This document shows, piece after piece, positions 37,298 to 50,200 of a stretch of 64,000 nucleotides of DNA. A program made the translations under genes and the position numbers. The notes below the pieces were generated by a model. That model saw nothing but the letters and a program-made list of their open reading frames with translations, had not been told where the DNA came from and made no database searches. The number at the start of each line of letters is the position of its first letter. Position 1 is the stretch's first letter. The DNA is from Struthidea cinerea (Eukaryota; Chordata; Aves; Passeriformes; Corcoracidae): positions 248,001-312,000 of the forward strand of contig VZTI01003650.1 in assembly GCA_013397865.1 (NCBI GenBank), in the 5' to 3' direction.

Positions 37298-39094
37298 GCA
37301 GCGCCGCCTGAGGAGCTCCGCTCACCCAGTCGATGTGAAGGCAAGGCAAACCAAGGTGCAGCAGATGACGGGGAGGCAGCGAGGTCAGCTGGTGGAGACA
37401 GCAGTGTTGCTTTGAGCTACCCCAGCCTCCGCCTCCATGCCTACAGCATCGAGAGCATGACAACATTTCCGAATGGCTGTGAAAATGGCACCACCGTTAC
37501 GTGCATAGTTATGGATAGTAAAGAGCCCCAAAACCAGACTACCTGTGCCAGTCATAATGGGGGACACTGCACCAGCAACAGTCATGAGGAAGAATTTGAA
37601 GAGGATAAACTCAGCCCTTCCAAAATCATGCGCTTTTTCACCACTCCTCGGAAACGGGCTAATTCCAGCTCTGACAGGCCTCGTTCTCTGGTTTTGATGG
37701 GCAACTCATCCACGTGGAATGCCTTCTCTTCTATCAGAAAGATGGGATCTTTCAAGAAGTTGAAATCTTCAGTTCAGCAAGGAAGTCAAACAACGGAATC
37801 CTCAGACATCTTAAATGAGAACGGCATAGGCAAACATGGTTCTAATGGGGCAGTGGTGCGAGTTCAGACTAACAGGTATTCCTATTCGGGGCCTCTACAT
37901 GATTTCCAGAATGCAGTGGATGGTTTAGCTTCTGACTGCTCTGATGCGGAGGAGAGCGATGAGTCTTTCCTGAGGAACACTCATCGCTCACGCAGCATCA
38001 GGCGGGCTTACGGTGCTGGCCGCATAAACTTGCTAGACACAGATAAAGTTCAGAGCCGCCACAACTGTGTTAGGCCAACATCACCTGTCATCGCAGAGCC
38101 AAAGATCTGTGAAATTTTGGTGAAAGACTCTGAAAACAACAGGATCATCTATCGGAGAAGCAAAAGTTCAGATAACTTGAACTTTCTGAAGAAAAGCTCG
38201 TTCAAACGGAAGTCCACCTCAAACCTTGCTGATCTGAAGGTTGCAAATGAAAAACAGGTACCAGCAAGGACTGTGAGTGTTGCTTCTGCTGACTCAGACA
38301 AAAGTGGTGGAAACCCTGAGAGGAGATCCAAGCGATGGAAGAGCCCTATCAGAGCAAAGGATTTTGACCGAGTTTTGAAACTTGTAAGTAATGTTACAGA
38401 TGTTGCATGGAAGAAGGATGGCCCCAAGAGCAGGGCTCCTTCTCCCAGCGAGCTGTCCCAGAGAACAAGGTCAAACAGCAGGCTGCACGATGACTACTCC
38501 CGCAGGGTTTCTAGCTGCACGGATCATGACAGGAAGAGATGCACCTCCTCAGTATCCAGTCCAGACTCTTCCTTGCCAGGAACACCTTGCCTGCAAAGCC
38601 CTGTGACTGCTCAGGATAAAGAGGCTGAAATGAATGTATCTGTCGCTGAAGATAAAAGCCTCAGGACGTCATCAGGTATCCCAGACTCTGATAGCTTTTC
38701 TCCCACACTGAACGACATTAGTCCATTTCCCAATGAAGTCTTTTATTCGGACTCAGATGAACCAAAAGCTACCCAGCAGTGTACAGATGAAACCGAAAAC
38801 CTTCACGTTCCGGTCAGGCCAACTACTCCAAAGCCTCAAAGTCCAACTGCAGGGAAGGTCAAGTGCAGTATGAATTTCCAGTGTCCAAACCATCACAGCA
38901 CGTTGTCGCTGAGCTCATCAGAGAGTGAGGAGAGAGTTGAGGTACCAGGGCTGAAGCTGGGCAGGAATCCTGTTTGCTTCCAGGACTCAGTGCGAACTGT
39001 GTACTATGATGATGGAAATGAAGACAGTGGCATAAGCAGCCACTCTCAGCTGAGCCTCAATTTAGCCTCTGGTACTGAGGAGAAAAAGGAAGAG
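37298..39094 (+). CDS. SPATA13: SPATA13 (ASEF2) large N-terminal coding exon
   Basis: This exon encodes the long-isoform N-terminal extension of SPATA13, a guanine nucleotide exchange factor for Rac1/Cdc42 that is activated by APC and acts in cell migration. The frame is open throughout. The first Met inside the exon as drawn is at 37457 (MTTFPNG...), with A at -3. From there the exon gives 546 codons, ending in a Glu/Lys-rich stretch at a GAG|GTAAGA donor (39094/39095), phase 0. No folded domain is visible. The protein is Ser/Arg/Lys-rich and probably disordered, with an early conserved-looking SKIMRFFTTPRKR motif and many possible phosphorylation sites such as RSKSSDN and PTTPKPQSP. The catalytic part is not in this exon. 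The alternative start at 37271 needs the 37247 acceptor. Assignment rests on recognising the continuation in the two later exons and on general resemblance here. Confidence 0.85.
37333..37460 (+). promoter_or_regulatory. SPATA13: Cluster of short upstream ORFs before the Met at 37457
   Basis: If translation starts at 37457, the exon's first 159 bases are leader and carry three out-of-frame ATGs. One at 37333 is followed at once by TGA, a minimal start-stop. One at 37365 opens 16 codons ending at TGA 37413-37415. One at 37437 opens seven codons whose TGA (37458-37460) overlaps the main ATG as ATGA. These can be read directly. Their regulatory role is inferred and disappears if the real start lies further upstream. 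Confidence 0.45.
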
Positions 39095-39684
39095 GTAAGA
39101 AAGAAAGCAAAATCCTTCAGAAGCTGTGTATATATCCTATCAGGTTTTGTCTTTATTAATGCAAAACAATGCAAGCAATGCAAAGTAATGGCTGCTGCAG
39201 CTTGTTATTGCTAAAATATGCTGACAGCAATTATTTCCTTTAATGTATTCTCTTTGGATGCTAATGTCAAATTATTTTTTCTTTGCGCATTAATATCAAA
39301 GAAAGTTTTGGCAGCAAAGCTATTCATGTACGTTTTCAAGGGCAGCTCATTGCACCCTGCAGATACACCAGCTTGTCATGTGGCCTTGTCAGATTTTACC
39401 AGCCTGAGCAGGGTCTGGCTGTGTTTCCTTTGCAACTGAATGGTCTTTTTTAAAGAGTCCGTGTATTCTGAAGTAGCGTTGACTTACTGTAAAACACTTT
39501 GCCTGTGGAAACCTTGCAGAACATGGTAATATTTGTCGAGCAGTGTGGCGTGAAAGACGCAGTACAGAGGTTTAAGCATTCAGCTGTATCCGATGTTTTC
39601 CCTGTGCAGTGATGCCCATACTGAGGGTACACTGCTTGCTTATTCTTTTGCTTGCCAACCACAGACAGCAGTACTTCAGACGCT

Positions 39685-39740
39685 GGGCTGAGTGTGTTGC
39701 TGCTGTTGTTTTGGGCTGAGTGTGTTGCTGCTGTTGTTTT
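39685..39740. repeat. Perfect 28-bp tandem duplication
   Basis: Two identical 28-base units (39685-39712 and 39713-39740), each starting GGGCTGAGTGTG and ending GCTGTTGTTTT. The lack of any difference between copies suggests a recent slippage event or an assembly or read artefact. Confidence 0.95.
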
Positions 39741-42700
39741 GGTGAAGACACTGTCATTTTCGCTTCACCTAATGCATGATTTCATACTCGCAGTCAATGG
39801 GTAGATGGATATATTTGCAGCACCTCTGAGGTAAATTCACATGATAACACTGTGCCCCCACCTAAAATATGGTGTGAATTGGCACCAGAGAAGTTGCAAT
39901 GATTTCACAGTGCTGGTGAAGAGCCATCAGACATACCCTGCCCCTGTCTGAAGCAGTGAGGCTTAGCTGAGCCCCAGCAATGTGCAGTAATGGGCTTTTG
40001 AGATACTAGGGCTAAGATAGCTCATTGGAAAAGATACACTGGGGCAAAAATCCATCTGGATTTATATAAATATGCAAGTCTTTTACAAGATAAAACTGAC
40101 ATATCTTTTGAGCCACCTCAGTTTGGCTAAAGTATCTTAGACCTTAGGTATGAGATAGGCAAAGGCAATGCTGCAGCTGCACAAGCTTCAGCCTTTCGTG
40201 CTGTTACGTTTTAAAATGTCCATGAAGCTGTCCTACTTTTAAAAGCTTGGCACAGTTTTTGCAAACTAACTGTAAATGGTTACAGAGCTTATCAGTATTG
40301 TCCTTCTGCTGGAGAAAAGCAAGTTTGTTTACTGTTGTGTTTGCAGCAATGGTAAGATTGAAAAAATAAACTCACTGTGTATGAATGTCTGGGCTCAGAG
40401 GTTATTCCTCTTCTGGAGCCCTAGAACTGCTCCAGCCATCCATATTTTCCAAAACTCTCACTTGCATGCAAGAAGATGCTTTCACACTGCCAGATGAGGC
40501 AAGAGCCCTAGTGTGGATGGATGCCAGTTTTATTTCTCAGAAATAAAATGGGAGGTAGAATTAATGCTACTCATCTACCATCTAGTGGTGATCTGCCATC
40601 ATGACCCAGAAGAAATTCGTCTGGTCCTTCCCCTTGGCTCCCTACAAACCCGTACAGTTTTTACATGAATGTGTGTACATTGGGTGGATAAAAGTTACTG
40701 CAGTTTTTAGTTTTAACACCACATTCTGTTATTATCTAACATGCAATTTAAGCTTTCTCCTTATATTACAACATATTTTAGGGTAATTGTGAGTGTCTTC
40801 TAGTGCTTGCTTCAGCTGTCTAAAATACAGAGTGTGCACCGGTGGCAGCTCTGGGTTTGTGTAGTGGGCAGGCAGACAGTATGGGATGGATCCCTGCAGA
40901 AGATGGAAGAAGTGGTGGCCAGGGAACAGGCCCCTTGGCTGTAAGCCCTCACTCTGCTGTGAGCACTGCCTGGAGCCCCTGTGCTTGGTAAAAACAGCTG
41001 TGGCCACTCACATGGTGTAACTGCATCCAGACAGACCTCTCTTCTGATCCAAAAAACCAAAGTTTTTGGAGGCGGTAGCTGTGGATTGGAAGCAGGAGCT
41101 GTGCAGGACAGGGTTTGCTTTTATCTTACTATGCAAGGGATAAAAAGTCTGTTGTTTGTTTTTTCCATGCCCACTTCTCATCTCATACACAACCCTAAAG
41201 CTGTGGCGCTCAGAGTGACTGCAGAACAGGTAGAGTGGTATGGTTTCTTCCTACCATTTCTTTGGAGGATTTTGTTTCCTTCTTTACAGCACGCTTCCCT
41301 CAGCATGGAGCTAGCTTGGCACCAAAGATACTTATGCCAGGTTATTTTTTAATTGGAATTTATTCAGCCTGTAGGCACTTTTATGAATGCTACGTACTCG
41401 CACAATGAGGTCACTGGGGTTTGAACTTTTGACTGCAATTCATTTTTACCTTACACCTCTGCGTTGCAGACCTGTACCTGCCCAGCAAGTTGTTCCTGTG
41501 GTGGCTGAGTGCTTGGTTCGCTCTCAACAATCATTTGAGGTGTAGTGTGGAGCCATGGACATCACACATTTTCAAGATTTTGTCTGAACCTTAAATACAG
41601 TGTGTTGATGGACAGCTCTGCACTGTTCCCATGTTTTATGGATCTGCCTTTCTGTACAGACTTTATGTATAAGCCAGTATGTGTTCCAGTACAGCCACTA
41701 AGGCTTGGAGACATACTTTGGTTCAAAGCTTAGAGGGTACTACCAGTCAGGCTCAAATAGGTTCTCTTTTCAGGACTGGCTGCCGTAGCTGGAAGCAGAT
41801 GTAGTTTATTCCCTTATTCACTCATCTAGTAGATTAGTCGGCAAATGAAATCTGTGGAATGTGGACCATCACTATATTTTCCCAAATATGGAAGCTAAAT
41901 ATTTCTACCTTGTGTTTCCCCACCACTGATTTTGCAGTAAAGCTGATTTTGCAGTTTTCATGCAAGGACATCTATTTGTTCATCAGAATTGATGTTTTGG
42001 GAGGTTTTTTTTTTCTTACATGATTGAGTCTTGAGATTGTGCTACTTCTGTTACTTTACTGGTTTCACCAAAATGCAAGATTTGGACTGGAGCAGGGGAG
42101 ATTTGGTCCTGACAGAGGTTGCTTCCCAGGGAAGAGCTAATTAAGTGCAGCCTGGATCTGTGCCTCAGCACTTTTGAAGCTACAGAGGTGTGAGTCACCA
42201 AAGCTCATCTGTGACATCCCATGCTTTGCCACTGTCTGCTTCATGCCACTGTCATTTATATTCAATATGTTGCTTTTAAATAGAACGAAGAGATGATTAA
42301 GTACAAGTTTGTACTTGTTTGGAGTGTTACACATAGTTTTTGCTTTCATGGAGAAAGAGCCCCATGTCACTGGAATAATGAAAACTTAGCCTGCTTCAGA
42401 CTGGCATGTGTCAGACACTAACGCTGCCTGCACAAAACACTGTTCTGAATTTGTTACAAGAAAGTAAAAATCAAGTTATTTGACATTTCACCTAGTCTTT
42501 CACAAACTCTTAGAGCATCTGGTATTTAGGTTGCTTTGCTGGCATCTGGCTTCACAGTACACCAGACTTTTTATTACTTGAGTACCTTATCTACATGACC
42601 ATGAGTGAATGATAAATTACAGTGAAGAGGTAACTGCTGTAATTAAGGTTGAGTCACAGTTTATTTGCAGACAATATTTTAAATGTTCTAAGACCTGTCT

Positions 42701-45700
42701 ATCGACTCATTTGTGTTCATGCCATACAAAAGTTGCTGGTCCTAACTAGCCACATCATAAAGTCCCCAGTGCTCAGCTGCTGGCAGAGTTGAGCTGGTTT
42801 AACCTGTTCAAGACTCTGGGTTCTGAATATTGGGCACAGAGGGCTTAACTTGGAGGACAGCTTATGAAGAGGAAGAAGAGCTGTATAGGTGGGAATACAG
42901 AGGACTCATATATGTTTATCCTGTTTATCCGCACTATTTCTGGCTTCAAAAAGTGTCCTCACAGTGAAGGACCAAAGCGTGGTAGCTGGATGTGGTCATG
43001 TTCAATACCCACAGGGAGCAGCCGGGAGCTGAGGTCGGTCATCTGTAGTACCTGCCTCAAGTTCCTGCGTGCTATGGGGGTGGGCATGAGCACAGTTGCT
43101 GGTAGCTAGCTGCTTTCATCTCTCCGAACTCTTCCTTTTGGATTTATTCACCTGTGGTTCATCCACATGTGATTTAGAGTGTGGCTTAATCAGCCTAATG
43201 TGTATAATTGTAAATGTGATAAACTGTGAAGGATAATTAGGTAAAGTAGTGGGGGGGGGATTTCTTAAACTGGATTTACTCCTAAGGGGCTTGTAATGTG
43301 GAGTGAGGGCTCACCATGCCAGTGGCACTCTGGTCTTGCTGGCTACAGGGCCTGGGGACAGAGCAGCAGAACCCCCTCAGGCTCTCAACAGCATCTTATA
43401 GAAAACTGAGGTTTCAGTGAGACCTAGCAATATTGGATTTGCACTAAACTCTGAGCTGCTCTGCACAAATCAGGCTGCATTCACACAATGTCCCCACAGT
43501 CACTCAGTGAGTGACTTCCAGAAGTGCTTGCCCAGAGCTAGACTAGAAACCACTGCGCATTGCTACAAACCCAAATTGCAGAATCCATCACTGCAGTAAT
43601 GCAGCAGGGAGCCCTCAAAGGACAGGAATATCTTCCTATCGGAGTAAAAACTCTTTCAACTCTCAGCAGCAGAGCTGTCATCCATTCAGTGCAGCCCATA
43701 ATCGTTTGTTGCTGTACCCGCTACTAGGAAGAAGAAAAACAAGGCAGTCATGACAGTAATCTGAATTCTGGATTAGGTTGGATTTTAGACCAAGTAACTC
43801 AGCAGTTCTTAATAAATTGGCCATTCCCGAAAACTGTAGAATAATGTAGGAGTTACTGTCATCCCTGCAGAAATGTTTTGGATGGTGACAGGGAGAGCTC
43901 AGATGGACTTCACTGCAGTTAGCCTGGGGCAAGCTGCTCCCTTTCTTTATTGCATTTCTGCCTTTCCAGAGTGTCTCATATTTGACTCTAGTGTAGCCAT
44001 CCAGTGGCACCTCAGTAATACCCAGGTGCTGCTTGCCCTGGGATCAGGAGTAATAAATAGTACCCCAGAAAGTGGAACAGCACCTCTGGCCATGTGATTT
44101 GGTTTTTTACATCATGTGCGGTGTTCAGCTGCTAGCACTGAAAATCCATCTCAGTGCTAGGTGGTTGAGATATCCAAAGTGAGCAGAGGCAGCTGCAGAG
44201 TTTACTCTGAGCCACCTGCATTTTCCCTTTCTGGCATCTGGAGGCTGCTGTGTTGCTTGTGGTACCAGGATGCTGTGGCAGGCTGGGAGACCAGCCAAGT
44301 GCTGGGGGGAACCGAGCACAGCAGCCTTGCCCCCACCCCATGCTCTAGGAAGTAATAGTTGGCAGAGGTAGAGTTGCCCAAGGCAGCCCCACCCCTCGCA
44401 GGCTGGGGTTTGTGACCGCTGCTGGGACTTGCTGAGGGCAGGGCTTGGGCTAGAGCAGGGATCATGAGGCTTTGCTCTGGAAGGGTGGAGAGAGTGAGGA
44501 ACCAGAGGACCTCATTTTGGAGAGACTCTGAAGAGAGGCAGAGGCATATGGCTTTTTATGTTTTGCTTTGTTAGCATAAAGTTCCACTTCCAACCTGTGG
44601 TTATCATCTGGCTTTTGAGGTTTGCCAGTGAGTATTACAAAGATAGCCTGAAAGAAGGAAAAAGTTTCTTCTTTTGCCAAATAAAGGGAAATTTTTTTAA
44701 ACTTTCTGGGTTACTTTCTGGGTTTTTTTAGACCTGTTACTTGATCTGGGGTGTTCTGAGTCAATTCAGAAAATACTTAGGGATTTATTTAGGGTTTATT
44801 AATACCTATACATCTAAAAGAAGCAGACAATATGAATACCCCTGTACTATACAGTACATGCTTGCTGTTTCAGTTCAGATACTGAAGTAAAGAAGGGACA
44901 GTATAAGAGCATCACCCAGCCATCCCCAAGTATCAAGTCACCAGAAAACTAGAGGAAACAGTTTTCGGGTTTTAGGACATTTGTGTTTTTCTATGAGTGA
45001 TAAGATTATTTCTGCAAAGGAAATACATTTCCCTGCAAACTCCTCCCCTCTGCCATTCAGAAATATATTAGCTGATTTGGTTTTGGAAATGAATTAGAGG
45101 AGAGGACAAAGGAAATCCTTGAGGCTGAGGAACAGATTTAAGAATCCTGAGATCCGCTTGTCATTTCCAGTCCAGCCCAATGCTTCTACATGACTTAACT
45201 GCTTTGTATCTGTTCCTTATCTGTGAAACATGGATATTACCAAGGTGAACTCGCTAATCTTGGTGAGGCATATTGCTGAGAGGGAAAGCTGTATGCTTTA
45301 TCGTTGATTGCGATAAGCAGGCTTTCAAGGATCAGGTTAAATGAAGCAAACCTGCATTAAAAGGCCTTAGAAAATAGATGGCTAAGTTTTCTTTGTACCT
45401 ATATAGCCTGATCTTTTAATGTGGTTTTGTAGGCATATTTGTTAGTTAGAACACCACAATAGCTTTGGTGTCCGCAAATCCTAAGAGGAGAATTATACAC
45501 ATTTTTTCCCAATTTTTAAAACTTCTAAAATGAATGTTTTACTGCAGCAGTTTGTGTTGGTAATGGGGGTTGATTTTGCTGTGTCACAGGGCACAGTAAC
45601 ATAATTTTTCTGTGCTACAATGCGTAGTATTTCCTGCATCTGTTCTCTGAGCTCATTCTGGTGTAGTGCAGTGGTATTCCTTTAGGGAGTCCTTCTTAGA

Positions 45701-47214
45701 AGCAGTGCTTTGCAAATTTTTAAACTGTGGCTCCACACAACTGTTTTTTATGGGGGAGGGGGAAAAGAAAAGGCAGGTTATCCTCCAAGCAGCTAAAACT
45801 TATGTTAAATGTTGACTGTGGTTGTATTTCTTTGATTGCTTCTGCTTGCTTGTTTATATAGGTGTAATTGCATTAGTTTTTAAGGAGGGTTTTTTTGCAG
45901 TTGTTTCATGGATTGTATTTTGCTGTCTTGCAGACCACTGGTTGAATAGCCCTTTGTATTCTAGGGATAGATAATCAATGCATTTATGTGGGGTCTTCCC
46001 AAAGGCTAATTAAAAACAAAAGATGTTAGTGGCAGAGGAGGCAGAGGAAAGGAAAAGAATATAGTGCAATGTGCATTTAATTAGAAAGGAATAGATGGAA
46101 ATTTTCTTGAATTGGACTGGTTTAATAATTCTGGTTTGTTTGTGATTGAAGATGCAATTGCTCAAAGTGTGGTTTCTTCTACACTTGCAGTAAAAGCAGT
46201 CATTTCCATGGTAGCTATTGCTGTGATGGTATCACTGTTGGAAATTGTCAACCTGCTGGATCAATAGGGGATCACTGGGCTCTCTTAACACTTCAGAATC
46301 TTTTTATAAAATCTAGAAAGAAAGCAATAAATAGATTTTCTCTGGGATGCTTTATTTATCCAGAGTTTCATAATCTCTGTCTGTTGCAACAGTTTGCAAA
46401 AAAGAGAAAGTATTGATCATGTCCATGAAACATAAGCTTTTGACCTCATTTAGTAGTGATGATAAATGAACTTCAATTAATGGTCTCCCACTGCTATTTA
46501 GCAATGAGAAAAAGTGCAGAGGTTACCTTTTATCATGTATCTGGGTAGAGATATGTTGTCCAGACTTTTAGGTCAAGGTGGTGCAATCATCTAGTGCTAC
46601 TCGGTCATGATCCCTTGGCCCTTTTTATGTTCAGAGGCTTGTATGAACTGAAAAGCCAATTCTAATATTACTGCTGAGTTCCCAAGATTTGGTAGTTACT
46701 GTCTTACACAGAAATAATAGCTATTTAATAGTCACCAATTATGTCGTACAGCTGTCATTGCTAGTGTAAGAAATTTGTGCGGTTTTTATATAGACCCCTA
46801 AATATATGCAGAAGTGTATATTCTTGATCAAAATACAGAGATACCTACATGACCCAGCACAAGTATTATGATATTTGCAAGCCTTGTCATTTACAGAAGA
46901 ACATGACTGATTACCTATCACAACTTTTCACTGAGAATATGTAGTAATTGTGTTCTGAAACTTCTCAGTCTGCTCGGGTTTTCCTCATAACTTATTCTGA
47001 GTCAGAATCATCTGTTTAATTTATCACATCCTTTAATAAATTGCATTTGGAAATTAGTATGTGTTTTTGTAAAGACGTTATTAGATTTTGATTATCTGTT
47101 CTCTCTGGGTTAGAAAAAGACAGCAGTAGTTAGAAAAAGTACATTTCAGCCAGGCAGTTCAAACATACAGAGATAACAGAACAAGAAGTATTGCAACTTA
47201 TTGTGTAGCTAAGG

Positions 47215-47252
47215 AAAACAAAACAAAACAAAACAATACAAAAAAAAAAAAA
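47215..47252. repeat. (AAAAC)n and poly-A tract
   Basis: Several AAAAC units lead into a run of about twelve A. Read on the minus strand it would be a T-rich tract. No retroposed gene body is recognisable on either side, so I call it simple sequence. Confidence 0.8.
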
Positions 47253-50200
47253 GAGGCAGTAGCAGGATGCTCTTTTCCCTGGAGAAGAGGAAGGCTGGGG
47301 GTCTTTGTCCAAGAGGCACCTACTTGTGACTTCCCAACAGACTACCAGGTAGGGAAAAAACTTTCAGGAGAGATGTGTCCCCTTATACCTTCGTACTTGT
47401 CTGTATGTGTATGTTATGAAACATTAATTGTATTCAGAATATAAAGATAAAATTTAAAAAATCCAAATTGGTAGCAGTAGGGGTTGAAATGCAGATTAGT
47501 GGTCAGGGAGCCTCAGCAATGTACACGGTCACCAAGACCTCTATAAAGTGATGATTTTAATTAGAGAGTTTATTGGCTGAACACATTGGCCCAAAAATAA
47601 AAAAAATCACTTAGGGCTAGTTTTTCCTTTGCTGTCACGGTGTCAGCCCTCACAAGTGTGGCAACAGCAGGAAGCTGACCAGCAGCAGGCACTGTTGGGT
47701 CAGTCTTCTAGTTTGGGCTTTCACTGCAGCAGAGAATGGGGTCAGGTGTAGAGGATGAAGGGTTATTCGTGGTTGGTGTAACTGCACCAGCGAAAGTCCT
47801 GCCATGCAATTTCAGGTACCAGCAATTTCTTTGCCTTATCACTGATAAAAGTTGCATCCACATAAACAACACTTTATCAGTACTGTGCAAATCAGATCTT
47901 GTGCTCCTTGGGCAGCATTTCGTCTGAAATCAGTTCTGAGTGCTGAATTTATCAAAGGTACACGTGGTCTGAGTAATAGTTGGAGAACCTGGCTCTAAAG
48001 ACTAAGCTAAGATTTGAGTGATTAAACACCTGATGCTGATATTGCTTACCTGGGTTATTAATGAGTACAGAGAACACCAATAGCAGTCATGTGCCATTAA
48101 ATGGAACAGGGTTGTACCAGTGCCAAGTTGAGCTGAGTGAGATCATGATCAAGTCCTTGAAGTTGCTATATGTGGATTAGGAAATCAGTCTGGGCCCAGG
48201 CACGGGAGGGGTTTGGTCTGGCTGGGCACAGACTCTGTGGTGTAGTTGTTTACCTGGGAGCAGCCTGGGAGAGCTCCCACTGTAGCCTGTTGGGTGTGGT
48301 CAGGGGGTCCTGGGGAACACAGCATTAACAGCACACCTGAACGTGGCTCCTGGAGTTGAGCCCAACTAAAAATAGCTGTCAAGTGGAGTGAGGGACGGGT
48401 ATCAAAAACAGCTGCACACAGCTGGAAAACACCTCGTGGTGAAGCTGCACATTGCTGGAGCAGGAGGTGGGGACCAAGCAGGGTTGCCCACAGCACTGGA
48501 GAACATGGCTGTAGCTCCATCTAAACCTACCTGCAATCCAGCTTGACACCTGGTTCCTGCCTGTAGTGCTGCCTGGCTGGTCACTCAGTAGGCTTGGCTG
48601 ATGCTCTTGTTTGGGGGCTCAACTTGATTCCTGGAACATAAAAGACCCAGCACTGCTGGTGATATCCTGATAGGCTTCCCTTTGTCCCCAGGGGCCGCTT
48701 CTGGATGGCCCAGGCCTCCATAGGTCCTGTGTCACACTTGTGTGATGCATGGCACGTGGAGATACCTTAGATTCCTTTGTACGTTTGAAATGGCCCTGGG
48801 TGCTTATGTTCAGGCAACAAAATTTCATCCTAGATTTCTACTGGCCATGATGACAGCTTTATTATGTAGTTAATGTACAGACAGCTCCATTGCACAACTG
48901 AAATTTAAATGTGGGAATCTGCAGCTAAGAGTGACATATTGGAAGGGAAGAATAGCAAATAAAATGTAGCCTGGATTGAAGTAAATGTTCGTTTTAAATG
49001 GTTGTATTTGTAGGTACACTGCTGTCAGGAGTAAGGAAAGCAGTTGAAATACAATGATTTAACTAATTTGCTGTTGTAGGAATTTAGTTATCCAGATAAA
49101 ATGAATTCATTTGCATCAGCACAAACAAGCAGAGCTGTTTGCTTTGCAGTCTCAGAAGAAACCTAGCTGAGGATACAGCCTAAAAGACAAGATTAATAAT
49201 CTTGATTGCTAACATTGGTGATCTTGTGCTGTTGCTAGACTAGCAGGTGTGAATTTTGGAAAATCCAATGTGAATTAATCTTAGACCGTAATTTCTTAGA
49301 AATTTTAAAATGCCTTGAAGTTTTTGCCCAACACTTATAAGGCATGAGCCAGTGCATGAGATTTTGATTTTTATCCTATATGAAGTGCCATATGTGTCTC
49401 TACATATCTGTAGATGTTCCCAGTAATAATTGTACAACATCAACTTTATAAGTGCTTTCACTTATAAAGGATTCATTAGGTGAAGGTAATTTGAGGTCAG
49501 TAGTGGTGCACCAGTATAAAGCCAGTCACAGGTGGAATACAATTGTTTCCTCAGTATTTTTTCATTGATGTCAAGGATCACACTTATGCTTAAGTGACTG
49601 CAGTACTGGAGCCTGTGAGTTGTGTACTGGGTATTTTTATTCCTGCTAGTAAGTGGTCACTTGATCAGGTCCTGCTTGAGCAGGTCACTGAGAGGAATGT
49701 GAGATTATCAGTCCGGTTTCCTCTGGTTTTTGCAATGACAGGATTGTGGGGTTTTTGGTTTTTTTTGTATTTTCAGTGCAGTTTGTAGATCCAAGACTAA
49801 AACCACACATCCTTCAGCATTGTTTCTTGCACAGCAGAGATTAATCTGGCTGTCATTTGGATCACTGCTGTAGGTGGAGTCCTGCAGAACGAAAGCAGTC
49901 CACTGCAAATGTTATTGCTCAAGATAAGGGTGTAAGCAGCAGATTATGAGATGACGTGTGACGTGTCCTTCCCTCAGTCTAAAAGTACAAGATCATGGTA
50001 TGAACTTTGCCTGACTGGTTATGCAGAGAGTGTGCTCACATTTGTAGCTCTTATGGACAAGACTTTGCGAAACAAAAACATAAAATGACTCTCATGAGCT
50101 CCTTTCTCAGTCACTGCATATGTGGAGATCCTTTACCTGTGTCTGATTCTGAGGTAAGAACCTTATTTAACCTGTGACTTTGCTGCTCAAATTTGGAGGG

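Noticed and set aside
39095..39214. Open frame continuing 40 codons past the large SPATA13 exon to a stop
   Set aside because: A consensus donor (GAG|GTAAGA) sits at 39094/39095 and the later exons join in frame. The extension is intron read-through, though a short read-through isoform cannot be ruled out.
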